From Psococerastis gibbosa (Eukaryota; Arthropoda; Insecta; Psocodea; Psocidae): a stretch of DNA of 64,000 bases. The DNA lies in assembly GCA_963971405.1 (NCBI GenBank), contig OZ020485.1:31329921-31393920 (forward strand), given 5' to 3'. The stretch's first letter is position 1. Each line of letters starts with the position of its first letter. The notes under the pieces were generated by a model that saw only the letters and a program-made list of their open reading frames with translations, searched no databases and was not told the origin of the DNA. Shown here piece by piece: positions 35,437-46,652 of the stretch. Both the position numbers and the translations under genes were made by a program.

Positions 35437-36219
35437 CAAGGCCGTAGCCAAAGGGGGGGGGGGCTTATTGGGCTGCAGCCCCCCCCCCTGAAATGAAAAA
35501 TTGAGAATTAAATAAATCTTCGTTCGGTAACATAAATATGTCTTCCTAAGTAAATTATAAACTTTACATCTGTTAAAATCTTAAAACCTCACTATTTCGC
35601 ATCTATTTTTTCAAAAATTTTCCCCCGGGGGAGACCCCCGGTCCCCCTGTTTGGTGCAAAATTAATATACATTCCTTTGCAAGCTTTCCTGCTTTAAAAC
35701 CCCACTGTTTTTCAGTTACATTTTGCAAAAATTTTCACCGGGGGAGACACCCGGGTCCCCCTCTTTCGGTTAAATGCAATATAATTTTTATGAATAAGCA
35801 TTCTTTTGTAGACTTTGTCAAATCCATACTTTACTGCTGTTAAAATGCGTAGGCCTCAAACCCCACTATTTTCCGTTTATATTTTCAAATTTTTCCCCCG
35901 GGGGAGACCCCCGGGCCCCCCTCTTCGGGTTAAATGTAATATTATTTCTATACTTTTTAAACCATCGTAATGATATCATCGCATTTTAGTCCGCATATCC
36001 GCAATATGTTCTAAACCTGTGTTCGCACCGAAGCTAAACCCTCCAATAAATTGCCTTTTGATGTGCCTATGCTATCATAGTATATACGAGTATAACACCA
36101 TAACCTCTAAGGAATACACTAGATACAATTGAATTCTCAAGAAGTAAATTTACACTAGATAGGATCTCAGTTGGCACAGCCCCCCCCCCCCCCGAAAAGA
36201 AATCCTGGCTACGGGCTTG
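35437..36219. mobile_element. hAT-type element, family CAAGGCCGTAGCC, 783 bp
   Basis: Left end CAAGGCCGTAGCCAAAGGG, right end CCTGGCTACGGGCTTG, 8-bp TSD CACTGAAG at 35429-35436 and 36220-36227. Subterminal G run (35452-35463) and C runs. Inside are three imperfect direct copies of a 110-180-bp unit, each with CCCCACTATTT or a variant followed by TTTTCCCCCGGGGGAGAC. Members at 52894 and 54261 are shorter. No coding capacity. Confidence 0.92.
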
Positions 36220-38967
36220 CACTGAAGTTCCATAAATATGCTGGTACTTCAGTTCTAAATGTCAAGACAAAATTCGATACTACATGGGCACCGAAGAATC
36301 TCGAGGCGGTGGGTGCGCCCAGGGCTGTATGCACCCAGACCCCAGTCACGTGGTATGCCTATAATAATCCACCTACGCGCTACGAGATTAATGGCACCAA
36401 CATTTAACATACAAATCACTGGCACATTATACCTTTTATTACCAGGTCCTTCTTCCGGTCCAATATAATGGAACTGGTCTCTAGCCCTGGTCTCACAGAT
36501 AAATATACAACTATATAAGCTGTATATGTATATTGCTCATGATTTTATTTCGAATCTCCGCTCTGATTAAGGATTGTGACAGGAGTTAAAAAAAACAACT
36601 AATGCCTAATTGTATTGGACTGTAACCCCTGAGTTCGGAATGAAGGAAAAGTCAGTCCCTACATGCTACCTACCTGCTGAACCTCAATCTGCTCAATCTC
36701 AATAGCCACCTTTGAACTTCCGCAAGGAGCTGTTATCAAAAATCAAAACGAAGACACATGATCCAGGAATGAATTCTCGGAAGAGATGGAAGAAGTGCAC
36801 AAAAGAGGGAACCTCGCTTATCTGGGGCCGTGCACCAGCGTGGGAACGTGGAATTCAGATAAATAAAGGATGTAGGTAGCTTGGACACCCCTGACGGTGT
36901 TCGTCAGGCCGCTGGAGCTACTCCCCGGGCTGTCTGAGACCCTTTACTTGTCTTTGCAATGCAACGCAGCCTGCACGGTTTTTTATTTATACTTTTTATT
37001 TATTGCTCCTAAATTAATTTTTGGAACGTTTCCTATTAATGACAGAGAGGGGGGAGAGAACTTGCTTAATGTGCGGTGTGTTTTATGTGCATTGTACATG
37101 TACACTGACTAAATAATCAGTCAAAACAAAATTATAATTACATAATTAACTTTAATATTTATAATTATATATTTATATTATAATTTATAATTAATTGTAT
37201 TAACCTTCTGCCGGAAAATTTTGTAAACAAAGGATGGCTGGGGGGCCTGTCACTTTGAGAAAATTAAACAAATTCTTCGTTTCACATCACCTATGAAAAT
37301 TGGCGATCCTTTTGGCCAAAATATTAAATAACCCTTTTTTGCCTCCAATTAAACAATTTCTCTCTCGATTAATTCCAAGGTCGTAGGCCAGGGGTCTATT
37401 ACAGAGATTTAGGCCCGCCAAACGTTCACAACGCGCAGAGATGTCCAAATATTTTATTTAAAAAAAGTAATTAATTCCTGGTTTCACAGCCGCAAAGGTA
37501 TGAAAATGGTCTTATGAACAATTAGAAAAAAATAGGTAGAAGCTTTCTAAAAAAGTCGACAATTTACCTGACTAATTTACGACTGCTACCTATTTATTTT
37601 TTTTATTTTTTATTTATTTTTAATAAGAAAAGTTTAATCGCGTACAAACAATTTCATGAATGTATCCGATAAACCTCTTCAATCGCCTCACTAAGTCACC
37701 TAATAGGTACAGTACTTGTGTCGAGTTGCGACACGTCATATTTAGGAAATCTCTGCCTTACAAATATTACTTACAGTATTTTCAGATGAAATAAGCTACG
37801 CTAGAGAACTTTGAACCTCTGAATTCAGATGGTTATTAATGTTTAGTACAAAATAGTATTTTAGCCCCTTTCAGTTCTTTTATTCCCGTGATTACTCTTT
37901 ACAAAGTAAGGTTAAATGTAGCCATAGCCGAAAATTATGTATTATAAATATATGATAATAAATTTGAGGTTTTTGATAGGTTTTCAGATGCTGTGCAGGT
38001 GCCATGTTCGAGCCATCATGAGCGAAAATTATGCAAATTTTATTAGACAACTATACAAGATTCCCAAATTTAACCAAGGTTATAATATTCTACGAAATAT
38101 TTTAAACGTAGTCTACCTACCCGCGTATACCGATGGGAAAATTTTACAATTCATAAATTTCATGAAAATTGTCTGGATTGAGGGGCAATGCGATGAATGT
38201 TTTTTCCAATTTATAAACCACAGTTTCATGGCCCATTATGGTACGGTGGAAGTTTATAATTTTAACTTTCATAAGTCTCTGAATATTTAATATATAGGAA
38301 GGTAGACCATACCCAAGGTAAGCTTGTTCCTTATTGATTATCTCTTGGGTTTAGAAATTTGAGTAATTGCGGTATCTTCGAGGGTCTCACCCTCTGCTAC
38401 ATAGCCTATTGTGTAAGGTAAAGTTATTGGAATTGGGTTTAACCTAAACAGGTCAGCCATTTTAATTTTTAAGTAGGAAATTATATTTTATGAGAAGTAC
38501 AGTAGTAGAGTTCTAATTGAGAAAAAATCTCGGGGCTCAATTGCAATTCATTCACCTGATGCTGTAATTATTGGTTCTTCTGCTCCAGACACCAGCCAAT
38601 GAAATAAAAGTGCGTTCCACTACGCAATGAAAAGAAGAATGAAGAAGACAGTGTGGACGGAGGACGGAGGCTCGCGAAGGGGCGGGAGGAAAGAGCAGAG
38701 GTAGCAGAGGTTGTGACCCGGCATGTAACACGGGGGCCGCGGCGGTCACGCAGCGCCCAAATCCACTCTTAATTGCCAAATGTTTATCTACTTCTGTCGT
38801 GAAAATGTAACTATCCCAGGCCTATCATTTCCTATCGTTTATGATGATTCAATCTCTATTCCCATTTAGGCACGCGTTTGTTTTTCAACATTCCAGTTTC
38901 ACCGCATCTTGTTCTTGTATTTTTCCTCATTTGGTAGCGTTTCTCCTCCAGGAACTGGCAGTAGAAG
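36220..38967. other. No recognisable gene; GC-rich patch at 38.6 kb
   Basis: Mostly AT-rich. The plus-strand frame 37937-38290 (about 117 codons, rich in Ile/Asn/Tyr/Phe) lacks any domain I recognise and has the composition of AT-rich chance ORFs. 38640-38770 is unusually rich in G and C with several CpG (GGGGCGGGAGG, GGGCCGCGGCGGTCACG). Confidence 0.4.
38640..38770. other. GC-rich, CpG-containing patch
   Basis: Contains GGACGGAGGACGGAGGC, GGGGCGGGAGG and GGGCCGCGGCGGTC in an AT-rich surround. It might be a promoter-like or mobile-element segment; no TATA box, splice site or clear frame backs a gene start. Confidence 0.35.
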
Positions 38968-39269
38968 CAGTGGTGTAGCAACTGTGTGGCTAGAGCGGCG
39001 AAGGCCAGGGGCTCCAGAGTCAAAGGGCGCCAAAAACAACATAAATGATTCATAAAAACACCTCATGTTCACCCTATTTGAATTATTTTTCTTATAATTT
39101 TAAAAAAAAATTCTTTATAGCAGCAAGCGATGGAAGTGGAATTTTAGTGTGTTATGATTAGGAACAGTATGACAAGGCCTAACCGAGGGAGATTTTAAAA
39201 CTATGAATTATGAAGGGGCGCCATCACTAGCCCTGGCCAGGGGCGCCAAATATCCTAGCTACACCGCTG
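38968..39269. mobile_element. hAT-type MITE, TIR CAGTGGTGTAGC
   Basis: 302 bp; left end CAGTGGTGTAGC and right end GCTACACCGCTG differ at one position when paired. Exact 8-bp TSD AGTAGAAG at 38960-38967 and 39270-39277. Subterminal blocks GGGCGCCAAA (inside left) and GGGGCGCC (inside right) are G/C-rich without long homopolymers. Confidence 0.92.
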
Positions 39270-39861
39270 AGTAGAAGACTCAAGTAGCAAATAGTAATTT
39301 GTAACAAAATATTTTCATGCAGTCGACGGACTCTATGTTTAGGTATTAGGTAGGGCAAGTACGAATCCAGGGGGTAGGGTTTTCACGTAGAAAATGTATA
39401 AATACAGGTATATATTGGCGGAATGCGCCAAAAATTTATTTGCGCCGAAAAAATGCGGGAAATGAGCTATATCTATGTATATGGAATAAGATACTTGCAT
39501 AAATACTTTGAGCCCATAACTGGCGACGCCCATAGGTACGCTATAACCGTAAAACTTAAAATGTCTTACCAATTTGGGTCATGCAGAGCAGTAGGGTGTA
39601 TCTCCGGTGCCATATAGGCTATCAAATATATTGCTATTATAACTGTACATCATCAAATTTTCCGATTTTTCTATGGTTTCGGAAAATTTACCCCCTATAC
39701 TTAAAATAACTTGATGATGGTCTTACAACTGAACTTGAACCTCGTGAGTAGTGACTACATACTCTCCGTATTCGTATTTCGTAACCTAGAAAAGTACCCT
39801 TTGCTGGCTGTTGCCTCGCATGCCCCATCATGTGTCCTGATCCTCTTTCATTATCGCATAG
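39270..39861. other. No recognisable gene
   Basis: About 590 bp of AT-rich sequence between two hAT-type MITEs, with overlapping short frames on both strands and no domain. Confidence 0.4.
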
Positions 39862-40013
39862 CAGGCCTGTACACAAGGCCCCCCCCCCCTCCAATTTGAT
39901 CGGATGGTCATTATATTTACAACCTCACAAGTGAATTACTACGGATGTATCATTTATAAAAATAAATTGTTCTTGCCCCCCCCCCAAAAAAAAAAATCAT
40001 GGGTACGGGCCTG
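39862..40013. mobile_element. hAT-type MITE, family CAGGCCCGTACC, copy 2
   Basis: 152 bp; ends CAGGCCTGTAC and GTACGGGCCTG; exact 8-bp TSD TCGCATAG at 39854-39861 and 40014-40021. The interior TACTACGGATGTATCATT is the reverse complement of sequence in the 2974-3153 element, so it is the same family inserted in the other orientation. C runs lie inside both ends. Confidence 0.92.
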
Positions 40014-41593
40014 TCGCATAGCACCTAAAATAAGGTGCTAATGCTGTAAATCCATTCCTGCAAACCCAAGGCTTGGCAGTTGGCTTAGTGTCAAGATTAA
40101 GCGCATGCTAGTACATTATTACAGCCTGAGTATTTTATACGGATAACAGAGTTGTTTACTGTTTAATGATCATAAAATTATGATAAGGTGTTTGTAGGTA
40201 ACAGAAACCTACCAAGCCTACGCGCACGTCTTATAAAGAGTACACTTTTATTGTACTATTCAGAAATTGGGCCGGGCCCAGACTTCAAGCAGCGGCCGAA
40301 AAGAAGCTCAATTACCGCGTGAAAAAAAGGCACGAGTGGGACCTTCAAGCAGTTGGAAAATAACTTACTATTACTGCGTGAAAAAACGCTAGACGTAGAC
40401 TTAAATTTTTATGAAAATGGGGGGGGGGCGCCAAATGATACACCCCCTTGAAAACCTATCAGTACCAACTTTGGCAACTAACCATAGCTTCTGAGTTCTG
40501 TCATATCCCTAGGTACGTACACTCATACAGTGTTTTGGAAGGAGTCATAACTCATGAATGGCCGCTTTATAGAGAGAACTGTCATTTGAGTGCGGTGTTC
40601 TGATTTCTCATGCAGTAGGTATGAATGGAGTGGACCCCTACTGAGACCTACTCCCATTGGTTGCCATCTGCTGGTGTAATACCGTACAATGGCACCCATT
40701 AAGTTCCCAAACCTGGCTGGGATGTGATCTTTATTAATTCCTTTATGTTTGCATAGAGCAAGTTTGGAGTCAAAGGTCAGGTCATGATGGATATTTGCCT
40801 GTCTTGATCCCTGCAAGACGCTATGTTACGAACCATTTTGAGGGCCATCCAAATCAAAATTGAGGTGAACGTAATTTGTACAATGTAGCCCCCGAATCAG
40901 TGCCTGGGGCGCACGGGACAGTTTTGACATAATTTTTTTTAATTTTTCCAATTCTTACCGCTTATTTTAAAATTGCCAATTGACTATTGAGCAATAAAAA
41001 CACTGCAGATAGCAATTTTTAAATGAGAGGTTTTTTATTGCTATGATAGGCTGCAGAGTCTAACGACTCTACTTTCTAGGCCTATTGTGCAGTAAATTGG
41101 GTACGAACATGAGAAATTTGCAGTAGGTATTCATGGCCACCACTCACGGTGCGTGCAATCTGCCAAATACCTAGTCAAAGCCTGAACCAGGGGTTCGGTG
41201 CATAGTATATTAATAGTTAAATGTAGCCGACAAGATTGGAGGGTTGGCTTATAGCGTGAGGGTGGTCGCCGCGACGGCAACTCAATTCAACTGCGTGAAG
41301 TACCTGCTCCCAATCACATTCACAATTTTTTTTGTCGTTTTTAGAGATTCCTTATATAGGGATGGCCCGCTGGTACAAGTAGGTACTATACGTCCTTTTT
41401 ACATGAAATCATTCCTCGTTGATTCATATTTGAAGTCTATAGGTAAGACAATTTCTAACATTAAATTCACTCAAGTCGAAGAGGCTACCTTCTCACTTAT
41501 GTAGTAGCAACACAATGCCCTGGAATGGCATAGGTAGAGGGCTTGAGTCCCGCAGTGTCCAGTTTTTTCCTGATTCTCTATTTTCGGATATGT
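40014..41593. other. No recognisable gene
   Basis: Short frames without domains. A G-run segment near 40421 (GGGGGGGGCGCCAAATGATA) and a similar phrase near 47780 may be scraps of one element family. Confidence 0.4.
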
Positions 41594-41800
41594 CAGGACA
41601 TGTAGAGTAGTGGTACAGACCCCGACGTTCACCCGTAAGATTGTTGGTTCGAGCCCCGCACATGCTACATTTTCTGGCCATGCTTCGGAGGGCATGTAAA
41701 GCAGGCGGTCCCGGGTCTTCCTAGTTGAATGGAAGAGAGGGTTTTATAGCCCTAACTCCGCAAGGTTGGCTTAGTAATAGAACAAGAATAGTCAATATTT
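41594..41800 (+). mobile_element. tRNA-derived SINE, copy 3
   Basis: Begins CAGGACATGTAGAGTAGTGG; A box TAGAGTAGTGG and B box GGTTCGAGCCC; then TTTTCTGGCCATGCTTCGG and CGGTCCCGGGTCTTCCTAG, and the 3' end GCTTAGTAATAGAACAAG. This appears to be the most complete copy in the window. Confidence 0.88.
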
Positions 41801-42082
41801 ATTTATAATGTAGGTAAGGCAGCTAGTAGCTTACGTAATGTTATTTCTTTAAAAATATTAATCGCATGTAAATAGTTCAATGAATGTATTCGAATAACTT
41901 CTTCAGCAGCTGTCTCTCGAGGTGATTTACCAGTGCTAAGTTAATACGACAGCTTTGCCGCATCTTTCTCTAAAGTATATACTTTATAAATTGAAGAAGA
42001 ACCGATGAGTTGAGACTTGCGTGCAGCAGCTTTGAACCAAGGGGCTGAAACTCTTTTGTGCTTGCGGTTTCATTTATAGGTA

Positions 42083-42322
42083 GTAGTAGTATGGTTTGAC
42101 ACAGTCCCAGGCCACGGTGTGGGCCCATAGGACTCCAGTGGACCTCCTGATTATAGTGGATTCCGAACCACTTGGGAAACACAGTCAAGTCACACGATTA
42201 GTTCGGAGGTGACCAGGACAAGTCCTACCATGTTTCCCTACCGGCACTGTGCACACGACCAATTTATCTGCAGCTTTGAACCTGCTCTGGTCCGCTGGAT
42301 TCAACTTGGTATGGCGGCCGGC
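42083..42322 (-). mobile_element. 5S-like SINE, short-tail type, TSD 14 bp
   Basis: Reverse-oriented; sense 5' end is GCCGGCCGCCATACCAAG. The interior shares GTCCTGGTCACCTCCGAAC and TTCCGAACCACTTGGG with the long-tail type, then diverges to a tail CAGGCCACGGTGTGGGC (complement) ending in a TAG/CTA simple repeat. TSD TTCATTTATAGGTA (42069-42082) and TTCATTCATAGGTA (42323-42336), 13 of 14 matching. Confidence 0.88.
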
Positions 42323-43076
42323 TTCATTCATAGGTACTTCGTGGATTTGTTTATCTCAGACTGTCCCAATTTTGACGGGTGGAACCCCACAGAATATTCT
42401 CATTCTCACATTTTTTTATACATAAATAGTTTAACATTCAAACGCTGATGACATGTTATCCTCGTCAGTTTCTCTTTAAATATGAACTTCAACTTGCTGC
42501 TTAAATAATTGTCTTGTACTCTGTTTTTGGTCGACTTTGTGTGCATTATTAGGAATGTACATTTATCAATGGTACTACGCCAAGGGCATAGGAGCCAATA
42601 TTTAATTAATAAGGAGGTTGGGCTGCTTCCCAACAGGATGAGCAGAATGTTCCCGGTAAGAACCATCAATATAGGCCACTAGTTTGACTGGTTTTCGGAG
42701 TACTCTACTGTTGGAAGTTGGAACTGCTTTTACATACAGTCATGGCACTGACTGATTGGCTTAGAAAACCAGCAACTCGAATATGATGGGTTCTGATTTG
42801 ACCACAATGTCAACTAAGACGTCCACCAGATGACCCGATTTTCACTGAACACCATTCTCGCTTCCCAAGCTGCGACGTTCCTGTAGCTCTAGTTTCAGCA
42901 ATTGTCCATGCAGACCTAGCAATCACTATAGTAGACCTACCCACGGAAACACTCTACCCAGCACCGAGGATTAGGGTTAGTGATGTTGAATCGCTTGAAG
43001 GACTCCGTGCAGGTCCGTCATTGGCTTACTTTGACCTCCACTGCCCTTTTTTATTTCATTGACAATCCCCGTTGAT
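42323..43076. other. No recognisable gene
   Basis: Frames on both strands (for example minus 42406-42669) carry no recognisable domain. Confidence 0.4.
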
Positions 43077-43339
43077 GTAACAGCAAAGGCTTTCACGGCC
43101 GGAGTAGATTGAAGAACCAGTAGAATCCGGGCTGATGGGCCGTGGTCGGAATGAAAGCGAACTTCCAAACGTTTCGTCAACATCTGCGGTCGACATCTTC
43201 AGTGAAACTGCGTAGACTTCTAAGATTGTGTCTTGACGCAGTTCCACTGAAGATCTCGACCGCAGATGTTGACGAAACGTTTGGAAGTTCGCTTTTATTT
43301 CGACCACGGCCCATCAGTCCGGATTCTAATGGTTCTTCT
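43077..43339. mobile_element. Foldback insertion flanked by 12-bp direct repeats
   Basis: Arms of about 105-110 bp pair closely: the left contains GCGAACTTCCAAACGTTTCG then TCAACATCTGCGGTCGA; the right contains TCGACCGCAGATGTTGACG then AAACGTTTGGAAGTTCGC. A spacer of about 15-20 bases separates them. ATCCCCGTTGAT occurs directly on both sides (43065-43076 and 43340-43351) as a possible TSD. A fragment of the arm recurs at 58-110. Confidence 0.75.
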
Positions 43340-43351
43340 ATCCCCGTTGAT

Positions 43352-44767
43352 CTTCTGCACTAGTAAGGGTCTTCTCAATGTTGGTGTTATCTAGTTAGAA
43401 GGGTTATCCAAGTTAACACACAATTGTGAGTGGACATCGGGGTGAGGTGATAATGCTAAATCGAAAAATCTAACAGAGCAAACAACGTGGTAGTAGTCAG
43501 GACGTTCGTGGCACTGTTTTAAAGAAAGTGGCAGAACTCTATTTTAATGCCACGTTTTCTTTTTACATTTTTTGGATATTTTGGTTATTCAATTGCAAGC
43601 ATGTTTTATATGTTTATATGTTTATGTTCAATTGTTAAGTATTTCCTGTAATTGCTTCTGATATAATCCATAATTCAAATATATTTTAATATCACAAAAT
43701 ACAAAACGCGTGTTACAAATCAATCGACATAAACAAATAAGGCGGCTGTCAAATCGCTGTCGATCGCAACGCTAACTATATAACACAGTTAACCAACTCA
43801 GTAGTGCGTTTCGGATAACACGCTGGTTAGCTTGGTTATCGGGTTCCACGAGTGTCAATATAACTTGATATAACACACTTAACTAGGGATAACTCGATAA
43901 CACCGACATTGTGAAGAGTGAAGACCCCTATTATTTTCCTTTCTCAACTATTAAAGAGGACTTTTCGCCACGTGTAGGGGTGAAAACGTTTCCAAGACAT
44001 TTTGAAAGGAAAAATTGAAGCTGCCTGACGAAGTTTCTGAACATGGCCTCATATGAGTCATGAAGAAGGTCTGAAAGTGGACCCTCGAGTTCGACACGCA
44101 CACTTATTATATTACAATAGGTAGGCTATACATAAAAAAAACGAGCACCTTCATAATAAGCGAAGAATGATCAAATCACATGCATTTATTCAGTTAGTAA
44201 GATAAACGGCGGCCTCTTTCCTCCGAGCAGTGATTTTACGTAGCAGGTATAGCCACGTTGCCTCCCAGGCACTTCTTTACTTGTTTCGTTACTTTGCAAA
44301 TGACAGTCACGACTCACGATTCTCCCCCGTTTTCATCCTGGGCGTTATCATATTGCTTTTGGGCGCATCATTTTATAAATCGTAAAAATTAAATGAATAG
44401 CGTGTGCCACCACAGTCATCACTCTCAGTTTTTTTTTTCAACTTACCTACTGAATACCAAGCGATTTTATCACAAATTAGGCTGTTGTAATAAACCTTTC
44501 TGGCATTATCGATTTTCCTACTATAAATATTATTATAATATAATACCTGTCCTGTAATACAACTAATACAAGTTCGATGTACCAACTGCGTGAGGTATTG
44601 TGAGCTATTTCATTATTGTTTTATGCACAATTGACTCTTCCCACGCGGTTAATACCAGACTGTTCGCAACTTTGTGAATCTGTTTTTCTTCTAGACAAAG
44701 TGATATAATGTAGTAATATGGTACAAAAGGGAATATGGGATAAGAGAACTCGCTAATACTTCCCAGA
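43352..44767. other. No recognisable gene
   Basis: AT-rich sequence. 43780-43910 is unusually rich in short TAAC/GTTA words (CTATATAACACAGTTAACC, GGATAACACGCTGGTTAGC, GGATAACTCGATAACACC), perhaps a decayed inverted-repeat element. Confidence 0.35.
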
Positions 44768-45328
44768 CAGTGGCGTCATTTCAGCTTTAGCTTTGGGGGG
44801 GGGGGGGCTTCTTTTTTATGCGATGCATTCTTTAAAAGAAATTAAGAAAACGAATTTCCAACGCCCCCTTTTACATCGCTTAATGGAAATTCCCTCAATT
44901 TATTAACCTGAGTCAAATTTATTGACCGCTGTAAAAACATAACCACTCTGATGTGCAAAGTTTGTTTCCTATTGTTATTTTGTTGTCAACAACTTATTTT
45001 GTTACGATTAGGTTCAAGGGCGGATCCAGCGGAAAATTTAGGGGGGGGGGGGGGAGGGGGTCACAAGTTGTTTGAAAGTTTAAAAGAGGTATTTTTTTTT
45101 TATTCTTCTTTTTTACTAGGTATATGAATTTACTCATTTAGGTCCCCCGTGGATCCGCCATTGATTAGGTTTGGTATTATTGATTGAACAAGAAGAAGGT
45201 TAGATATTATTTTCGTAAAACCCCTCGTTTTCCCAGTTTATTTTCTTTAAAACTTGCGTTTCTTTGGGGGCGAATATTTCTGGGGAGGGCAACTGCCCCC
45301 TAGCCCCCCCCCCCCAATGACGCCCCTG
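44768..45328. mobile_element. hAT-type element, TIR CAGTGGCGTCATT, host of a nested MITE
   Basis: 561 bp; ends CAGTGGCGTCATT and AATGACGCCCCTG; flanking 8-mers TTCCCAGA and TGTCCAGA match at 6 of 8. A G run (44796-44809) and a C run (45304-45315) lie inside the ends. The MITE at 45015-45163 is inserted in it; without that and one TSD copy the original would be about 404 bp. Confidence 0.85.
45015..45163. mobile_element. hAT-type MITE nested in another, TIR GGCGGATCCA
   Basis: 149 bp; ends CAAGGGCGGATCCA and TGGATCCGCCATTG; exact 8-bp TSD ATTAGGTT at 45007-45014 and 45164-45171. A 14-G run (45042-45055) lies inside the left end. It is younger than the enclosing element. Confidence 0.93.
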
Positions 45329-45336
45329 TGTCCAGA

Positions 45337-46092
45337 CAATTGACTACTCGTATATATACCACCTTTAATTGTATACTTTGAAATAATTTCCCCTGCTTGG
45401 ATACAATAATTTTGCTCAAAATTAATGTCACTGCACTTTTTTTAATGAGACCCAAAGAAAATTGCATTCTCATAATTTTGTCCGTAGCTGGCAAAGGGAG
45501 GAGCATTGCCATCTTGGCTGGCGTTATTGCCTGCATCAAGATTTATAGCTCTACTGCAGCTAATATCTTGTGACGAGCTGGGCCTTGAAAACTCGCTTCT
45601 ACCTAGCCTACTGCTTGTACTCTCAGTTAACACTATTTGAGGTTTTTAACCTTTACAGCTTCATTGCAAAAACAACATAGGTTTATGTACATATTATATT
45701 GTACAAGTGCATCTTGACTGCCGGATGATTTAACTCTTAAGAATCATGATAAACCGTAATAAACTTAATTAGACTAGTTTACGACCTGCTGGCAAGTGGC
45801 ACTTGTTATGTGGAGGGGATGTGGGGAAATTTTACTTTTGGTTACGTGGGAAGATTATCATCACGCTTATATACCTGTATATACCATTAGGGCTTTTCAC
45901 ATTATCCTCAGTGATGTCCTCGTGATTTTTTAATCTTGAGACAGTCAAGCTCAGGTGGTGAAGGCAAGACACGTCTGATGTTTAAGGCATATATTGTGGT
46001 CCACCGGATTCAGTTTTTTCTTGATTCCCCATTTTGGATATATATATATTGTCCAAAATCGGTTGCCTCTTCAAGCTAAGAACAGCTTCGAT
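45337..46092. other. No gene; scrap of a SINE-associated repeat
   Basis: 45994-46050 (CAGTTTTTTCTTGATTCCCC, then ATTTTGGATAT) matches the sequence just upstream of the SINE at 41550-41590. A minus-strand frame at 45300-45633 has no domain. Confidence 0.4.
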
Positions 46093-46644
46093 CATTGGCG
46101 TACATTCCCAAAATTTCTGGAGGAGGCTTTAGGACCCCAAGACTGATGCATTACTCAGTCACTTCTGAAATGAGTAAGAAGGAGAAAGGGGGGAAATTTT
46201 AGCCAAACAGGTCGAAATTAGTGATGTGTTTTACGCATATTATACCCTGGAGAAAGGGGGGCCCGGGGGTTGCCCCGGTGAAAAAAAATCTATAAATAGG
46301 CCCAAATTAGGGAGATTTTATGCATTTTGCAAGCAGTACAGTTGAGTTTTTACCCAACCAAGGAGGGGGCCCCGGGGGTCTCCCCCATAGGAAAATTTTG
46401 AGAAAATAAATCTGAAATATTGGGGTTTTAAGCATTTTGAGTAATACTGTATATATTTTTTATGAAAGTACTTGGTCAATGTGTCGATTTTTTTAAATGA
46501 TGTCTTTCATGTAAAATAATCATACCAAGAATTAATTTCCCTTCCGTTATTGTTGATGCTATGCCTTTTGCCTCCATAAAGTCTTTGTCACCATAAATCA
46601 TGGGGGGGGGGGCTTACCCCAGGACCCCCCTATTTACGCCAATG
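46093..46644. mobile_element. hAT-type element, TIR CATTGGCGTA
   Basis: 552 bp; left end CATTGGCGTACATTCCC, right end TATTTACGCCAATG; TSD GCTTCGAT (46085-46092) and GCGTCGAT (46645-46652), 7 of 8 matching. The interior has two units with GGGCCCGGGGGTTGCCCC and GGGCCCCGGGGGTCTCCCCC, then ATTTTATGCATTTTGCAAG and GGGGTTTTAAGCATTTTG, the module shared with 32118, 35437 and 52894. Confidence 0.85.
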
Positions 46645-46652
46645 GCGTCGAT

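Noticed and set aside
37937-38290. 117-codon plus-strand frame as a gene
   Set aside because: Composition dominated by Ile, Asn, Tyr and Phe, as expected of chance frames in AT-rich DNA; no domain or splice signals.
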